64,000 bases of DNA. Origin: Arthrobacter wenxiniae (GTDB taxonomy: Bacteria > Actinomycetota > Actinomycetes > Actinomycetales > Micrococcaceae). The position numbers and the translations under genes were made by a program. The DNA lies in assembly GCF_013376105.1 (NCBI RefSeq), contig NZ_JAAMFM010000017.1, forward strand, positions 1 to 64,000, written 5' to 3'. Below, in pieces: positions 25,733 through 34,461 of the stretch (positions within the stretch are counted from its first letter, which is position 1; every line of letters starts with the position of its first letter). The notes under the pieces were generated by a model. The model made no database searches. It was not told where the DNA came from and was given only the letters and a program-made list of their open reading frames with translations.

Positions 25733-26905
25733 CTACCGTGCGGCCGCGTCCAGGGCCTGGGCCAGATCGTTCCAGAGGTCCTCGACGTTTTCGATGCCCA
25801 CGCTCAGACGCAGCAGGTTCACCGGGACCGAGGCGGGCTCGTTGGCGTGGCGGCGGCGGCGTTCAATGAGGGACTCCACGCCACCCAGCGACGTGGCCGG
25901 CGTCCAGAGCCGCAGGGCCCCAACCAACGCGTCGGCGGCAGTTTCGCCGCCCGCCACCTCAATGCAGAGGATGGAACCGAAGCCCTGCATCTGGGCCTTG
26001 GCCCGCTCATGGCCGGGATCCGAGTCGAGCCCGGGAAACAGGACCTTCTCGACGCCGTCGTGCACGTCCAGCCGGCGGGCCAGCTCGACGGCGCTGGCCT
26101 GGGAACGCTCCACGCGCAGCGCCAGGGTGCGCAGGCCGCGCAGCGCCAGCCATGCCTCGAACGGGCCGGCGATGCCGCCGTGGATGGAACGGTGGTGGAG
26201 CAGGGTGTGGCGCAGCGTCTCATCGGAGGTGATGAGCGCGCCCAAGACGACGTCGGAGTGCCCGGCCAGGTACTTCGTAACGGAGTGCAGCACAATGTCG
26301 CTGCCCAGTTCCAGCGGCTTTTGGACCAGGGGCGTGCTGAAGGTGTTGTCCGTGACCACGATGGCGCCCACGGCCTTCGCGGAACGGCACAGGACGCGGA
26401 GGTCGGCGACTTCCAGCATCGGGTTGGTGGGGCTTTCCAGCCACAGCATGTCCGCCGCTTTTTCGCCGGCGCCCGTCAAGGCGGCGATGACGTCGTCGTT
26501 GTTGGCGATGTCCACGGTGCGCAGGGCGAACAGGCCCTTCCCGGACTGCTCCTGGGCCATGACCAGGGCCCCCTGGTAGGAATGCCGCGGCATGACCAGC
26601 ACGCCGCCCACCGGCACCAGCGACAGCGCCGCGGACACCGCGGCCAGGCCCGAGCTGAACACCAGGCCCGGCAGCGCGGCACCTTCGAGCTCCGAAAGCG
26701 CGGCCTCCAGCGGGTCCCAGGTGGGATTCGAGTAGCGGCCGTAGGCCCTGTCCCCATCCACGACCTCGCCGGTGCCCACATAGGTGGAGGACAGCACGAT
26801 GGGCGGGTTGACCGCGGCATCGTGCTCGCGGGCGGGCCGGCCCGCGGCCACCACCACGGTGTCCGGGCTGAGCTGGTCGGGGTGGGAGGAAGGTTCATGG
26901 CTCAT
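25733..26905 (-). CDS. Trans-sulfuration family PLP enzyme (cystathionine gamma-synthase/lyase type)
   Basis: A Cys/Met-metabolism PLP-dependent enzyme of 390 residues. It shows the phosphate-binding SSGLAAVSAAL, the TNPMLEVADL and DNTFSTPLVQKPLELGSD blocks and the PLP lysine in HSVTKYLAGHSDVV, then GGIAGPFEAWLALRGLRTL. This pattern covers cystathionine gamma-synthase, cystathionine gamma-lyase and methionine gamma-lyase, which cannot be separated by eye. ATG 26905 follows GGAGG at an unusually short 2-nt spacing. The frame extends upstream to 27091 only through tandem repeats, so those 62 residues are not counted. Confidence 0.88.
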   Translation of the reverse strand: MSHEPSSHPDQLSPDTVVVAAGRPAREHDAAVNPPIVLSSTYVGTGEVVDGDRAYGRYSNPTWDPLEAALSELEGAALPGLVFSSGLAAVSAALSLVPVGGVLVMPRHSYQGALVMAQEQSGKGLFALRTVDIANNDDVIAALTGAGEKAADMLWLESPTNPMLEVADLRVLCRSAKAVGAIVVTDNTFSTPLVQKPLELGSDIVLHSVTKYLAGHSDVVLGALITSDETLRHTLLHHRSIHGGIAGPFEAWLALRGLRTLALRVERSQASAVELARRLDVHDGVEKVLFPGLDSDPGHERAKAQMQGFGSILCIEVAGGETAADALVGALRLWTPATSLGGVESLIERRRRHANEPASVPVNLLRLSVGIENVEDLWNDLAQALDAAAR

Positions 26906-26971
26906 GTCCTCCAGATTAGTGCCCCGCGTCACCGCTGAAGAAACTTCATGACACGGAGGTCCGGGCGTGCG

Positions 26972-27048
26972 GCGCCCTGTGGATACTGCCGGGCCGGGCC
27001 GCGCCCTGTGGATCGGGCCGGGCCGCGCCCTGTGGATCGGGCCGGGGT
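26972..27048. repeat. 24-nt GC-rich tandem repeat
   Basis: GCGCCCTGTGGATCGGGCCG-type units at 27001-27024 and 27025-27048, preceded by a diverged 29-nt unit at 26972-27000. They occupy the intergenic space between the divergent PLP enzyme and tmk. Confidence 0.85.
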
Positions 27049-27078
27049 CCTTGCAGCCTTGGCCGGTAGGCTGGGGGG

Positions 27079-27744
27079 GTGACTTTCCCACGTGCCGCCC
27101 AGCCCGGCCTGTTCATTGCCCTGGAGGGCGGCGACGGGGCCGGAAAATCGACCCAGGCCGCCCTGCTGGCCAAGGCCCTCTCCGACGCCGGACGCACGGT
27201 CTTGCGGACCCGTGAACCGGGCGGCACCCCCGTGGGCGAAAAACTGCGGTCCCTGGTCCTGGACCACGGGCAGGGCGAGATCGACGCCCGCTGCGAGGCA
27301 CTGATCTTTGCCGCCTCCCGCGCCGCCCACGCCGCGCAGGTCATTGCCCCGGCCGTGGCCCGCGGCGAGGTGGTCATCACCGACCGCTACATAGATTCCT
27401 CCATTGCCTACCAGGGCGCCGGCCGCGGGCTGGGCACCGCCGAGATCCAGCGGCTCAACGAGTGGGCCACCGGCGGCCTGTGGCCGGAGCTGACCGTGCT
27501 GCTGGACGTCTCACCCGAGGACGGGCGCAGCCGCCGCACGGCCGGGGAATCGGCCGAAGACCGGCTGGAATCCGAACCCGACCACTTCCATGCGGAAATC
27601 CGCCAGGCCTTCCTGGATCTGGCCGCGGCCCGCCCGGAACGCTACCTGGTGCTGCCCGCCGGCCGGCCCGCGGGGGAGCTGGCCGCCGCGGTCCACGCCC
27701 GCGTCCGCGAGCTGCTGGCGGCCAGGGAAGCCGGCGCCGCATGA
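27079..27744 (+). CDS. tmk: Thymidylate kinase
   Basis: Phosphorylates dTMP to dTDP for DNA synthesis. The 221-residue protein has the P-loop EGGDGAGKST (16-25), the DRX motif in TDRYIDSSIAYQGAGRGL and the LID-region RSRRTAGESAEDRLE. It starts at GTG 27079 directly after a G-rich stretch that can serve as ribosome binding site. The stop overlaps the holB start by 4 nt (ATGA), a conserved arrangement in bacteria. Confidence 0.95.
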   Translation: MTFPRAAQPGLFIALEGGDGAGKSTQAALLAKALSDAGRTVLRTREPGGTPVGEKLRSLVLDHGQGEIDARCEALIFAASRAAHAAQVIAPAVARGEVVITDRYIDSSIAYQGAGRGLGTAEIQRLNEWATGGLWPELTVLLDVSPEDGRSRRTAGESAEDRLESEPDHFHAEIRQAFLDLAAARPERYLVLPAGRPAGELAAAVHARVRELLAAREAGAA

Positions 27745-28916
27745 GCGTCTGGGTCGACCTGCAGGGCCAGGGGCCCGTGGTGGAGCAGCTGCGCCGCGCC
27801 GCCCAGTCCAGCCGCCCCACCCACGCCTGGCTGCTGACGGGCCCGCCCGGCTCCGGCCGCTCCAACGCCGCCCTGGCCTTTGCCGCGGCCCTGGTCTGCG
27901 ACCGCGGGGAACTGGCCGAGCGCGGGTGCGGGGTGTGCAAGGCCTGCCACACCACCCTTGCCGGCACCAACGCTGATGTGACCTTCATCGCCACCGAGAA
28001 GACCACCATCTCCATTGAGGAGGCCCGGGAGCTGGTCCGCAAGGCCCACGACAGCCCGTCCTCGTCCCGCTGGCGCGTCATGATCGTCGGCGACGCGGAC
28101 CGCATGGCCGAGCGCACCACCAACGTCCTGCTCAAGGCCATCGAGGAGCCGCCGCCGCGGACCATCTGGATCCTCTGCGCGCCCAGCCCGGCGGACGTCC
28201 TGGTCACCATCCGCTCCCGCTGCCGCACGCTCACCCTGCGCCTGCCCCCCGTCGAGGACGTGGCGGCGTTGCTGGTGCGCCGGGACGGGATCGACCCCGC
28301 CCTGGCCCTGCACGCGGCCCGGGCAGCCCAGAGCCACATCGGCATTGCCCGCCGGCTCGCCTCCGACGCCGGAGCCCGGGAACGGCGCGACGCCATCGTC
28401 CGCCTGCCCTTTTCCCTGCGCGACGTCTCGGCTGCCGTGCGCGCCGCCGGCAACCTGCTGGAGCTGGCCCAGGCGGAGGCCTCATCGTCCAACGAGGAAC
28501 GCGACATTGAGGACAAGGCCAGGCTGCTCGCCTCGCTCGGCGCCCCGGAGACGGGAGCGCTCCCGCCGCCCATGCGCGCTGCGGTCCGCGCCCTCGAGGA
28601 GGACCAGAAGCGCCGCTCCAAGCGCTCGGTCACGGACCAGCTGGACCGCGCGCTGACGGACCTGCTCTCCTTCTACCGGGATGTGCTGGTCCTTCAGCTG
28701 GCGGCGCGGGGAGGGTCCGGCGTCGTGCCTCCCGGCGGCGCGGTGGAACTGGTCAATGAATCCCTCCGCGACCACGTGGCCGAGTTCGCGGGGCGGGCCC
28801 GCCCGGAGTCCACCCTGGCCCGGATGGACTCCATCAACGCCGTGCGCCGGCGCCTGACCACCACCAACGTCTCCCCGCTCTTGGCCCTTGAAGCCATGGC
28901 CGTCAGCCTGCTCTAG
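27741..28916 (+). CDS. holB: DNA polymerase III subunit delta'
   Basis: A clamp-loader subunit of 391 residues. It has a RuvB/AAA-type N-terminal domain with P-loop-like GPPGSGRSN (34-42), a zinc-binding cysteine cluster (CDRGELAERGCGVCKACH), the sensor block MAERTTNVLLKAIEEPPPRT and SRCRTLTLRLPPVEDV. The P-loop lysine is replaced by Arg40, in keeping with delta' not hydrolysing ATP. ATG 27741 overlaps the tmk stop; the open frame back to 27462 is antisense-like shadow over tmk and is not used. Confidence 0.93.
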   Translation: MSVWVDLQGQGPVVEQLRRAAQSSRPTHAWLLTGPPGSGRSNAALAFAAALVCDRGELAERGCGVCKACHTTLAGTNADVTFIATEKTTISIEEARELVRKAHDSPSSSRWRVMIVGDADRMAERTTNVLLKAIEEPPPRTIWILCAPSPADVLVTIRSRCRTLTLRLPPVEDVAALLVRRDGIDPALALHAARAAQSHIGIARRLASDAGARERRDAIVRLPFSLRDVSAAVRAAGNLLELAQAEASSSNEERDIEDKARLLASLGAPETGALPPPMRAAVRALEEDQKRRSKRSVTDQLDRALTDLLSFYRDVLVLQLAARGGSGVVPPGGAVELVNESLRDHVAEFAGRARPESTLARMDSINAVRRRLTTTNVSPLLALEAMAVSLL

Positions 28917-28935
28917 CTACGTGAAGGACTCCTCC

Positions 28936-30492
28936 ATGCCCCACGCACCCGTACGACGGCGGCACCGCCTCCGCCTGTCCCTCACCGCTGCCATGGCGGC
29001 TGTGGGCGCGCTGCTGCTTAGCTCCTGCGCCCCGGCCGGCCCGGTCCCGAGCGCGACGGTCATTTCCAGCGCCCAGGCATCGGTCATTGGCGACGTGCCG
29101 GCGGACCTTGCCGCGTATTACGCGCAGGCGGTGACGTGGACGTCCTGCAGCGGGGGCTTCCAGTGCGCCACGGTGGAGGTGCCGCTGGACTACGCCAAGC
29201 CGCGCGGGGCATCGATCAAGCTCGCCGTGACGCGGCTGCCCGCCACCGGAAAGCGGCTGGGAGCCCTGGTGACCAACCCCGGCGGACCGGGTGGGTCCGG
29301 AGTGGACCTGGTCATCAACAGCGGGAAGCAATACTTCTCCCCGAAGCTGCGGGCCGCGTACGACATTGTCGGCTTCGACCCGCGCGGGGTCAAGCGCTCG
29401 GATCCGGTGAAATGCCTGGATGACGCCCAGATGGACGCCGCCCGGCAGGAGTCCTACGACATGGCCACCGACGCCGGACTTGCGCAGGCGGAACAGGCTT
29501 CCAAGGCACAAACGCAGCTGTGCGTGAAGAACTCCGGTGCCATCCTGGCGCACGTGGACACCGTCAGCTCGGCCCGGGACATGGACATCCTGCGGGCCGT
29601 GGTGGGCGATCCAAAACTAAATTACATGGGCTTTTCCTACGGCACCAAGCTCGGCGCCACCTATGCGGGCCTGTTCCCGGCGCGGGTGGGAAAGTTCTCG
29701 CTGGACGGGGCGCTGGACCCGAACCTGGACATTGACCAGGTGTCCATGGGCCAGGCCGTCGGCTTTGAAAACGCCCTGCATGCCTGGGCGCGGAACTGCC
29801 TGGGCACCAAGGACTGCCCCGTGTCGGGAACGGTTGATGAGGCGGTGCAGCAAATCCGGAACCTGAATGCCGTCTACACGAAAACACCACAGCAGACCTC
29901 CAGCGGGCGCGTGGTGACGGGGACCGAGTTCACAAATGCACTGGCCTATGCCATGTACTCCACCGACTTGTGGGAACCTCTGGCGGGGGCCTTGAAGCAG
30001 GCCTTTGCCGGTGACGCCTCAGGCATGCTGGAGCTGGCCGACTATTCCGCGGACCGCTCCGCGGACGGGAAGTACAACTCCAACACGGCAGCGGCCTTCA
30101 CCGCCATCAACTGCCTGGACTACCCGATGAACTCGGACACCGCGCACATGCGTACCGATGCGGCAGCGCTGAAGAAGGCCTCCCCCACGTTTGGGGACCT
30201 GCTGGCCTACTCCGGGCTGACATGCAAGTACTGGCCACAGCCGGCCACCGGCAAGGCGCAAACCATTGCCGCGCCGGGCGCCGGCCCCATTCTGGTCATT
30301 GGCACCACGGGCGACCCCGCCACCCCGTACCCGTGGGCCCAGGCGCTGGCCAGGCAGCTGGATTCCGGCGTTCTGGTGACCTGGAAGGGGGACGGGCACA
30401 CCGCCTACGGGAGGGCGAACGCCTGCCTGACCTCCACCGTCGACAACTACTTTGTGGATGGCAAGGTGCCCGCGCCAGGCACCACCTGCTGA
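28936..30492 (+). CDS. Exported alpha/beta hydrolase, TAP-like (tripeptidyl aminopeptidase type)
   Basis: A predicted lipoprotein peptidase of 518 residues. The signal sequence ends in lipobox LLSSC with Cys31. The fold has the oxyanion region NPGGPGGSGVDLV, the strand motif DIVGFDPRGVKRSDPV, the nucleophile serine in GFSYGTKLG, and near the end the catalytic Asp in IGTTGDPATPYPWA and His in KGDGHTAYG, in the TAP-like C-terminal domain. Related Streptomyces enzymes cleave N-terminal peptides outside the cell; the substrate here is inferred. ATG 28936 is chosen because GAAGGA lies 10 nt upstream; the frame runs on to 28888 inside holB. It follows holB by 19 nt. Confidence 0.87.
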   Translation: MPHAPVRRRHRLRLSLTAAMAAVGALLLSSCAPAGPVPSATVISSAQASVIGDVPADLAAYYAQAVTWTSCSGGFQCATVEVPLDYAKPRGASIKLAVTRLPATGKRLGALVTNPGGPGGSGVDLVINSGKQYFSPKLRAAYDIVGFDPRGVKRSDPVKCLDDAQMDAARQESYDMATDAGLAQAEQASKAQTQLCVKNSGAILAHVDTVSSARDMDILRAVVGDPKLNYMGFSYGTKLGATYAGLFPARVGKFSLDGALDPNLDIDQVSMGQAVGFENALHAWARNCLGTKDCPVSGTVDEAVQQIRNLNAVYTKTPQQTSSGRVVTGTEFTNALAYAMYSTDLWEPLAGALKQAFAGDASGMLELADYSADRSADGKYNSNTAAAFTAINCLDYPMNSDTAHMRTDAAALKKASPTFGDLLAYSGLTCKYWPQPATGKAQTIAAPGAGPILVIGTTGDPATPYPWAQALARQLDSGVLVTWKGDGHTAYGRANACLTSTVDNYFVDGKVPAPGTTC

Positions 30493-30589
30493 GGCCCGCC
30501 GGGTCGATTTTGTACATGGGGGCCGGGCATATTAGAGTTGTTTCTTGTGTTCGAGGAATGATCCCGCAAGGGGTGCCCCGCGGCCACAG

Positions 30590-30665
30590 GCCTCCATAGC
30601 TCAGTTGGTAGAGCGTTTCACTCGTAATGAAAAGGTCAACAGTTCGATTCTGTTTGGAGGCTCCA
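30590..30665 (+). tRNA. tRNA-Thr (anticodon CGT)
   Basis: A complete cloverleaf: acceptor GCCTCCA paired with TGGAGGC, D arm GCTCAGTTGGTAGAGC, anticodon stem TTTCA/TGAAA with loop CTCGTAA, T arm with TTCGATT, discriminator T and encoded CCA (30663-30665). Anticodon CGT reads the Thr codon ACG. Confidence 0.96.
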
Positions 30666-30666
30666 C

Positions 30667-30700
30667 AACCCCTGAAATCCGCGGATTTTAGGGGTTTTTT
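30667..30700 (+). terminator. Rho-independent terminator of tRNA-Thr
   Basis: A stem formed by ACCCCTGAAATCC and GGATTTTAGGGGT, closed by a very small loop, is followed by six T (30695-30700). It starts right after the encoded CCA. Confidence 0.9.
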
Positions 30701-30891
30701 GCTGCCCGGCGCCTGCCGCCCCCTGCGATTGTCCCCCATCATCCCCAGAACACCGCAAAGGTGATCTGGATGCGCGGCGCCTGCTCTGGCATTGGGGACC
30801 AGAACCCGGCTAAACCACGTGCAACGACTCATCAGCCGGGTGACATCCGCGGCAAATGCCAGCTCATCGGTCCAAGGACTCGAGCTGCGAG

Positions 30892-31941
30892 CTATGCCGC
30901 CAGCGCTGCCGCGCGGCTCATGAGTCGATACACGAGGGAACGATTCGCCAGCTGGTTCACCGTTCCAGAGACGTAGAGGTCGTGCGACGGCGCATAAAAC
31001 AACACGGCGCCGGACGACCCGGAGTGTCCGAGAAACTCACGCGGACCGGGTCCCGACAACAGCCGGGGCATCCCGTAGCGCATGATGCCAAGCCCGTACC
31101 GCAGTGGGAAGAAGATGCGCCTCCAGTCTTCCTGCATCTCGTGCAGGTAGGTGGAAGGGAACAAAATGCCGCCCAAAACAGCCCGAAGGAAGATTATTCC
31201 GTCAGAGGCGGTGGAGACCAGCCCGCCGTGTGCACGGACCGAGGCCATCGCCAGGGGGATGCGCACGGGGGCGGGTCCGTTGAGAATTGCCGCGACCTCG
31301 TCGTAGCGGCCCACGACCTCCCTGCTGAACGGCCAGGTTGCCGTCAAGCCCAGCGGCAGGATGATGCGTTCGGTGACAGCCCGCTCCCAACTGTTCCCCG
31401 TCACATTTTCGATGATCCGTCCCAGCAGGTGATAGTTGGTGTCCGAATAGAAGGCTTTTCCGGGCGTGCCGGGGGCAAAGTGAGGCGACATGTCCTGCTT
31501 TGCAATCCGGATCGCCTCCTCCAGGGTCCAAGCCCGGTCCTGCCCGAGCACCTCGCCAACCACAGTGCCGCCACCGGCCCGCTTCTGGTCAAAGTAGCCG
31601 GCAACTCCCGAACTGTGCGCCAGCAAGTCGCGGACCGTGATCCGGTGGCTGTGGTCCGTGCCGCGAAAGGTGTTGAGTCCATCGATCAAATCGGCCTCGA
31701 GGTGTGTCCCGAATGGATCCGCAAGGCTCACCGCGCCTTGGTGCCGTAATTGCATGATCACGGCAGCCGTGTAGAGCTTGGTGATCGACGCCGCAAAATA
31801 CGGTTTCGGTTCAACCTCGCTCTCATACGACCACTCCCATCCACGCCCCGGTGACGACAGGGCAAAGGACATCGGTCCGGTATCGGGGCGGGCCGCGAAA
31901 CGGTCAAAAAGTGCGGTCAGCTTGCCACCGGTCGTCATCAT
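30892..31941 (-). CDS. Beta-lactamase-fold serine hydrolase
   Basis: A 349-residue penicillin-binding/class C-like serine hydrolase. The catalytic SxxK is Ser52-Ile-Thr-Lys55 (FAASITKLY), the second motif is Tyr165-Ser-Asp (FYSDTNYHLLGRI), where the classical YxN is replaced by YSD, and the third is HSG in FLGHSGSSGAV. There is no signal peptide or membrane segment, so it is likely an intracellular esterase or peptidase rather than a resistance enzyme. This start uses ATG 31941; a second ATG follows at once. The upstream 13-nt direct repeat GATGGTACCCAAA lies at 31947-31973. Confidence 0.85.
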   Translation of the reverse strand: MMTTGGKLTALFDRFAARPDTGPMSFALSSPGRGWEWSYESEVEPKPYFAASITKLYTAAVIMQLRHQGAVSLADPFGTHLEADLIDGLNTFRGTDHSHRITVRDLLAHSSGVAGYFDQKRAGGGTVVGEVLGQDRAWTLEEAIRIAKQDMSPHFAPGTPGKAFYSDTNYHLLGRIIENVTGNSWERAVTERIILPLGLTATWPFSREVVGRYDEVAAILNGPAPVRIPLAMASVRAHGGLVSTASDGIIFLRAVLGGILFPSTYLHEMQEDWRRIFFPLRYGLGIMRYGMPRLLSGPGPREFLGHSGSSGAVLFYAPSHDLYVSGTVNQLANRSLVYRLMSRAAALAA

Positions 31942-32170
31942 GGCCCGATGGTACCCAAAAGATGGTACCCAAAGAAGGCGGAGACCACTCCACGGCGGCC
32001 CCGGGGCGTATCCACCGATGCGCCGGATGGAAGGCTGCCGTTGCCGTCAGTGCCAGCTTGTTGAAAATGGCCGGCTCCCAAACCGCGCGATAGGCATGCG
32101 GTCGCAGGGCCAGCAGGACAAACAACCCCGCGAAGACCACGAATCCCCACAGCCGCCAGGTCTCCACCAC
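31942..32170 (-). pseudogene. Remnant of a small membrane protein gene
   Basis: On the minus strand codons read WRLWGFVVFAGLFVLLALRP (one membrane segment) and then AYRAVWEPAIFNKLALTATA. This WE..IFNKLALT pattern is like small actinobacterial membrane proteins. It then loses the frame: the adjacent frame gives VVSAFFGYHLLGTIG, a plausible C-terminal hydrophobic end. No start codon with a ribosome binding site is present and the 5' side ends at the palindrome at 32173-32235. I read it as a truncated, frameshifted relic. Together with the palindrome this accounts for the 309 nt between the hydrolase and the efflux pump. Confidence 0.5.
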
Positions 32171-32172
32171 TT

Positions 32173-32235
32173 AGGATGACGGAACGGACTTTTGAGGCCG
32201 CTTTTATCGGCCTCAAAAGTCCGTTCCGTCATCCT
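32173..32235. repeat. Perfect 28-bp inverted repeat with 7-nt loop
   Basis: The left arm is 32173-32200 (AGGATGACGGAACGGACTTT, then TGAGGCCG), the loop is CTTTTAT and the right arm 32208-32235 is its exact complement. It sits 15 nt downstream of the efflux pump stop. Neither strand has a T tract after the stem, so it is not a standard intrinsic terminator. Confidence 0.95.
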
Positions 32236-32250
32236 CCGGCGCCGGTGCGT

Positions 32251-34269
32251 CTAGCGGGAGTCCCCGCTGTCGCCGGAACGGTCGCTGCCGGCGTGCGCGT
32301 GGCGGCCCGGTTCCACGAGCGCACCCATTTCGTCGGCGCAGTGCTGGAGCTTCAGGTCCGCTTCCTCCTCCGCCGCGGCAAGCGTAGCCTTGTCGTCGGC
32401 CGCCTCCTGGAGTGCCGACTTCATGCGCAGCGGCGGTGTCTTGAAGAACAGGGCCAACACGAACGCCAGCAACACCACCATGAGTGCCACCCAGTAAATG
32501 ACGATGGTTGAAGTGGTGAAACCTGTCAGGAACGGCTTGCTCAGGGCCGGATTGGCGCCCTTCAGGAACGAGGTGTCATTGAGCGCACTGCTGCCCGCCG
32601 ATGAGGATCCCGTGGCCGACTTGAGCTTGTCCGCGATGGTGGGCGCAGCCTGGTTGACCACCCGGGTCCGGACGTCCGGCTTGGAGAAGTCAAGCGGCTG
32701 TGCGGGCACCGTGGTCTCGGCCGCCGACTGCGTCACACCCTTGGCGACGAGAGCCTTCACGCCGGCCGCATGGGCCGCCTGCTGGGCACCCCTTTCCACG
32801 GGAGTCACGATGTTGGTGTAAATCAACCCCATGATCGCCTTGTTTTCCGGGGCCGTTGCCACGGACGGCGTCATGGCGGCGTCCAGGGCGCTCCTCAACG
32901 TGGGCCCGTCCGAAAGCGAGCTTTGGATGTTCAGGGGCATGATCGTGAAGAGCAATGAGAGCATGACTGCCGTGCCCAACGTTCCACCGATCTGCCGGAA
33001 GAACGTCGACGCGCTGGTGGCCACGCCCATGTCCCGCAGGCCCACCGAGTTTTGGCTGGCGATGGTCAGTGTCTGCATGAGCTGGCCCAGTCCGAGCCCG
33101 ATCAGCAGCATGCCGCCGGCGACGAACCAGAAATTCGAATCGTACTTCAGGAAGGTCAGGTACAGGAATCCAGCGGTCATCAGCCCCGTGCCGAGGATGG
33201 GGAACATGCGGTACCTGCCCGTGCGGGCGATCAACTGGCCGCTCCCGATTGAGGCGATCATCAGGCCCAGGATCATGGGCAGCATCTGGAAGCCGCTCTC
33301 CGTGGGATTGGAGCCCAGCACAATTTGCAGGTACAGCGGGATGGTCATCATGGCACCGAACATGCCAAAGCCCACCAGCACGCCGATGACGGTCGCCATC
33401 GAGAACGTCGGCGAGTGGAAGAGCTTGATGGGAATCAGGGCATCGTCCTTCATCCGGACTTCAATGGCAATAAACGCGATGACGCCAATGACGCCAATCA
33501 CGTAGCAGGCAATGGAAGCCGCGCTGGTCCAACCCCAGGTCTGGCCTTCCTCCGCCACCAGCAGCAACGGCACAAGGGCAACAATGACGGCCGCCGCGCC
33601 CCACCAGTCGATGCGCACCGAATGGCGGTCCACCTTGGGCAGGTGCAGGAAGCGCAGCACCATGGCCAGGGCCGCGAGCCCGATCGGCACATTGACGAGG
33701 AATACCCAGCGCCAGCCTGCGATGAACAGAATCTCGTTGGTGCCCGCAAACAAGCCGCCTATCAGCGGACCAATGACGCTTGAGACGCCGAAGACAGCCA
33801 GGAAATAACCCTGGTACTTGGCCCGTTCGCGCGGTGCGAGCATGTCGCCCATGATCGCGAGCGGCATCGACATCAGGCCGCCGGCGCCGAGCCCCTGCAC
33901 GGCGCGGAACGTGGCGAGCTCAATCATGGACGTGGAGAAGCTTGCCATGACCGAGCCGAGAATGAAGACGACGATCGCAAAGATGAACAGCGGACGACGC
34001 CCGAAGATGTCCGACAGCTTTCCATAAATGGGTGTGCTGATCGTGGACACGATCAGGTAGGCGGTGGTCACCCAGGCCTGGAGGCTCAGGCCGTGGAGGT
34101 CGTCACCGATGGTGCGGATGGCCGTGCCGACCACCGTCTGGTCCAGGGCGGAAAGGAACATGCCGGCCATGAGCCCAAAGATCACGAAAAGTATTTGACG
34201 GTGGCTCATGACGGCGTTGCCGGCGGGACTGGTCCCGGGCACGGGAGATGATGGTTGTTCGCTAGACAT
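32251..34269 (-). CDS. DHA2-family (EmrB/QacA) MFS drug exporter
   Basis: A 672-residue, probably 14-helix drug:proton antiporter. The first helices carry MFLSALDQTVVGTAI (the DHA2 motif around the Asp of helix 1), motif A GKLSDIFGRRPLF in the loop between helices 2 and 3, RAVQGLGAGGLMSM and motif C-like VSSVIGPLIGG. A long non-membrane loop of about 150 residues lies before the last helix, and the acidic/His-rich C-terminal tail is cytoplasmic. Substrates are unknown. It is divergent from the LtrA-type gene across 192 nt; no regulator gene is adjacent, unusual for this family. Confidence 0.9.
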   Translation of the reverse strand: MSSEQPSSPVPGTSPAGNAVMSHRQILFVIFGLMAGMFLSALDQTVVGTAIRTIGDDLHGLSLQAWVTTAYLIVSTISTPIYGKLSDIFGRRPLFIFAIVVFILGSVMASFSTSMIELATFRAVQGLGAGGLMSMPLAIMGDMLAPRERAKYQGYFLAVFGVSSVIGPLIGGLFAGTNEILFIAGWRWVFLVNVPIGLAALAMVLRFLHLPKVDRHSVRIDWWGAAAVIVALVPLLLVAEEGQTWGWTSAASIACYVIGVIGVIAFIAIEVRMKDDALIPIKLFHSPTFSMATVIGVLVGFGMFGAMMTIPLYLQIVLGSNPTESGFQMLPMILGLMIASIGSGQLIARTGRYRMFPILGTGLMTAGFLYLTFLKYDSNFWFVAGGMLLIGLGLGQLMQTLTIASQNSVGLRDMGVATSASTFFRQIGGTLGTAVMLSLLFTIMPLNIQSSLSDGPTLRSALDAAMTPSVATAPENKAIMGLIYTNIVTPVERGAQQAAHAAGVKALVAKGVTQSAAETTVPAQPLDFSKPDVRTRVVNQAAPTIADKLKSATGSSSAGSSALNDTSFLKGANPALSKPFLTGFTTSTIVIYWVALMVVLLAFVLALFFKTPPLRMKSALQEAADDKATLAAAEEEADLKLQHCADEMGALVEPGRHAHAGSDRSGDSGDSR

Positions 34270-34461
34270 GCGTCCTCAAGAGTCAATGGAGGATGCCGCT
34301 GACACCGGCATCACGACGGCGTGGGCGAAACGAAGAATGTTGCGCAGAGTGGAAACGGTACTCCCCTCAACCTCTTGGGGCAATGCCGTTACCCCCGGCA
34401 ACGGTCTTGTTTCGCGCAGGGTGAACATGGGCACGGGCCGGGGCGGACCTATCATGGGCCA

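Noticed and set aside
26972-27048. CRISPR-like repeats
   Set aside because: The units are contiguous, with no spacers, and there are only two or three of them. The same reasoning rejects the arrays at 16576 and 53781.
26906-27091. N-terminal extension of the PLP enzyme
   Set aside because: The 62 extra codons are translated tandem repeats; ATG 26905 gives the family start.
30892-31941. Beta-lactam resistance enzyme
   Set aside because: No signal peptide, and the second motif is YSD instead of YxN; a general serine hydrolase is more likely.
32173-32235. Palindrome as an intrinsic terminator of the efflux pump
   Set aside because: It is well placed, but there is no run of T after the stem on the minus strand, and perfect 28-bp arms exceed what a terminator needs. 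Kept as a repeat.
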